Shown in pieces: positions 59,683-64,000 of a stretch of DNA of 64,000 nucleotides. Position numbers and translations under genes: made by a program. The notes below the pieces were generated by a model. The model did no database searches. It was not told the DNA's origin and saw only the letters and a program-made list of their open reading frames with translations. The stretch is from Vitrella brassicaformis (lineage: Eukaryota > Sar > Vitrellaceae): positions 83,042 through 147,041 of the forward strand of contig CDMY01000258.1 in assembly GCA_001179505.1 (NCBI GenBank). Reading direction: 5' to 3'. Numbering within the stretch: the first letter of the stretch is position 1; each line of letters starts with the position of its first letter.

Positions 59683-59886
59683 CTTCGCAGCCGCGTCACC
59701 TTGTCCACTGCAGACAGATCAGCATCATGCCTTCTCCATGCAGCACCCTTCAAGAGGCTGGGCCATCGTCACAACTACGCGCGGCGGGACGCCGTGGTTG
59801 AGAGCTCGCAGACATCTGCGAGCTTAGCAATGTGGCTGCGCATCTCCCTTTTGATCTGGTGATGGAAAGCATTGGCAGATCCATTG
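59683..59886. promoter_or_regulatory. divergent upstream region
   Basis: 204 bp lie between the small membrane-protein gene (-) and the NVL gene (+). No specific element was recognised. Confidence 0.3.
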
Positions 59887-63067
<3,181 letters not shown>

Positions 63068-63099
<32 letters not shown>

Positions 63100-64000
63100 A
63101 GGCCGGACAGATAGACAGACAGACAGACAGACCAACGGACAGATCCTCTTATCCGTTTCGGTTTTTGTGTCTTCTTGACCGAGATTCATGCTGCCATATT
63201 TTGTATGTGTACAGTCAGTCAATGCCGTCCGTCCTACTATTGTTGCTCACGGTATGAATGCTATCCATTCACCTGTCCCCACAGCAACTCAGCACATTCC
63301 TTCTCTAAGTTCAGACGTTCGTAGATTTCGCTGCTAGTTGTTGTGTCGGTGGATGGGGTCTGCTCAGACACAGAGAGACGCTCGTGTTCGTTCCCGTGCG
63401 TTGAAGGCTTTGGATGCGTCTTGATGTTCGGACAGGGGTGTTGATAATTAATCGCACCCACTCAATCACTCACCGTGCAGTAGTGGTGACAGACAGACAG
63501 ACACAGCCAGTCGGTTATCCATCCATCCATTTATCCACACTCACTCAGACGGCCACTTGTCACTCACTCGCGCATCCAGACCTCTTTCCCTCTCCCTGTC
63601 CCCCTTCCCTGTCCCCCTTCCCTCCCTCTGTCTCTGTGTCTGTCTGTGTCTGTTGTTGGTCGGGTCCATGTGTGTGTGTATGTGTCTGTCTGTGTCTGTG
63701 TCGGTCGTTCATATCGAGTCCTTTTTCTTCTTCTTTTCGATGTCTGCGATCATCTTAGCGATGTCCTTCACCAAGCTCTTGGCGATGTCCTTCGCTTGGT
63801 GGCCGCCATCTCCAAGATGATAAAAGACATCGAGAAGAAGAAACAACAGAAAGCAACATTCATCTTACCCCCCATGATTGAGTTGGTGATTTCTCGGCTG
63901 TTTCTCCTCCTTTTCGGATGAGCGAGCGTGTATCGGACTACACCCAACCCCCTCCACCTACCCTCATCCCGCGAGACGGCGGCGGGCCCCCCTGTTGCGC
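63068..64000. other. 3' flank with foldback repeat R1 copy 2
   Basis: There is an ACAG run at 63066-63130, then R1 copy 2. No supported gene reaches the window end. Confidence 0.5.
63333..63842. repeat. dispersed repeat R1 with terminal foldback, copy 2
   Basis: It matches 36050-36540. It has an extra duplicated CCCCTTCCCTGTC unit and a shorter TTC run. The inverted arms at the right end (CGATGTCTGCGATCATCTTAG and CCAAGATGATAAAAGACATCG) are kept. Confidence 0.85.

Overview
The window is nuclear DNA of a eukaryote. Genes are rich in introns, mostly 45-110 nt and occasionally up to about 185 nt. Many introns carry TG repeats just before the acceptor AG. GC content is high, and tetranucleotide microsatellites (CTGT, CCAT, CAGA) fill introns and intergenic DNA. 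An alveolate alga, most likely a chromerid (Vitrella-like), fits best. Supporting points are a plastid-type 2Fe-2S ferredoxin behind a signal-peptide-like leader, a TDY-class MAP kinase, AP2-like domains and an OPR-like organellar RNA-binding protein. The species name is inference. I rebuilt exons by hand from splice sites and reading-frame phase. Where all phases chain, the model is good; no transcript data were available.

Layout: 1-395 is the 3' end of a Pro-rich gene. 1.1-2.0 kb (-) is an FdC2-like ferredoxin and 2.5-3.9 kb (+) a multi-pass membrane protein. 5.1-10.1 kb (-) is a 12-exon CRT10-like WD40 protein, head to head (59 bp between start codons) with a 10-exon TDY MAP kinase at 10.1-13.0 kb (+). 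13.0-16.2 kb holds no gene I can support. 16.2-18.8 kb (+) is a 17-exon gene I do not recognise.

19.4-25.3 kb (+) is a gene whose Pro/His-rich exon pair is amplified in tandem (unit about 1.1 kb, interrupted by a 300-N assembly gap) and which ends in a protein-kinase-like (PKL) domain. It is followed by a decayed Ty1/copia gag-protease-integrase fragment (25.3-27.1 kb). An inverted paralog of the Pro/His-rich front half (28.9-33.8 kb, -) is joined instead to AP2-like domains and an AT-hook. A third partial copy lies at 46.9-47.4 kb. Thus one 5' module appears with different C-terminal halves.

34.0-35.7 kb (+) and 37.2-40.0 kb (-) are two multi-exon genes of unknown function. 40-47 kb is poor in strong genes, with a 727-bp tandem duplication at 43.2-44.5 kb and two weaker gene models. 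47.7-53.7 kb (+) holds two tandem copies of a PKL-kinase-like gene broken by stops and frameshifts. A copia reverse-transcriptase fragment (-) lies against the second copy.

56.1-59.3 kb (+) encodes an apparent fusion of OPR-like helical repeats with an RluA-type pseudouridine synthase. 59.5 kb (-) is a tiny secreted/membrane protein. 59.9-63.1 kb (+) is a complete NVL/Rix7 double AAA ATPase for ribosome biogenesis. Two copies of a roughly 500-bp foldback repeat lie at 36.05-36.54 and 63.33-63.84 kb.

Four introns use GC-AG ends, two of them in genes whose protein family fixes the reading frame.
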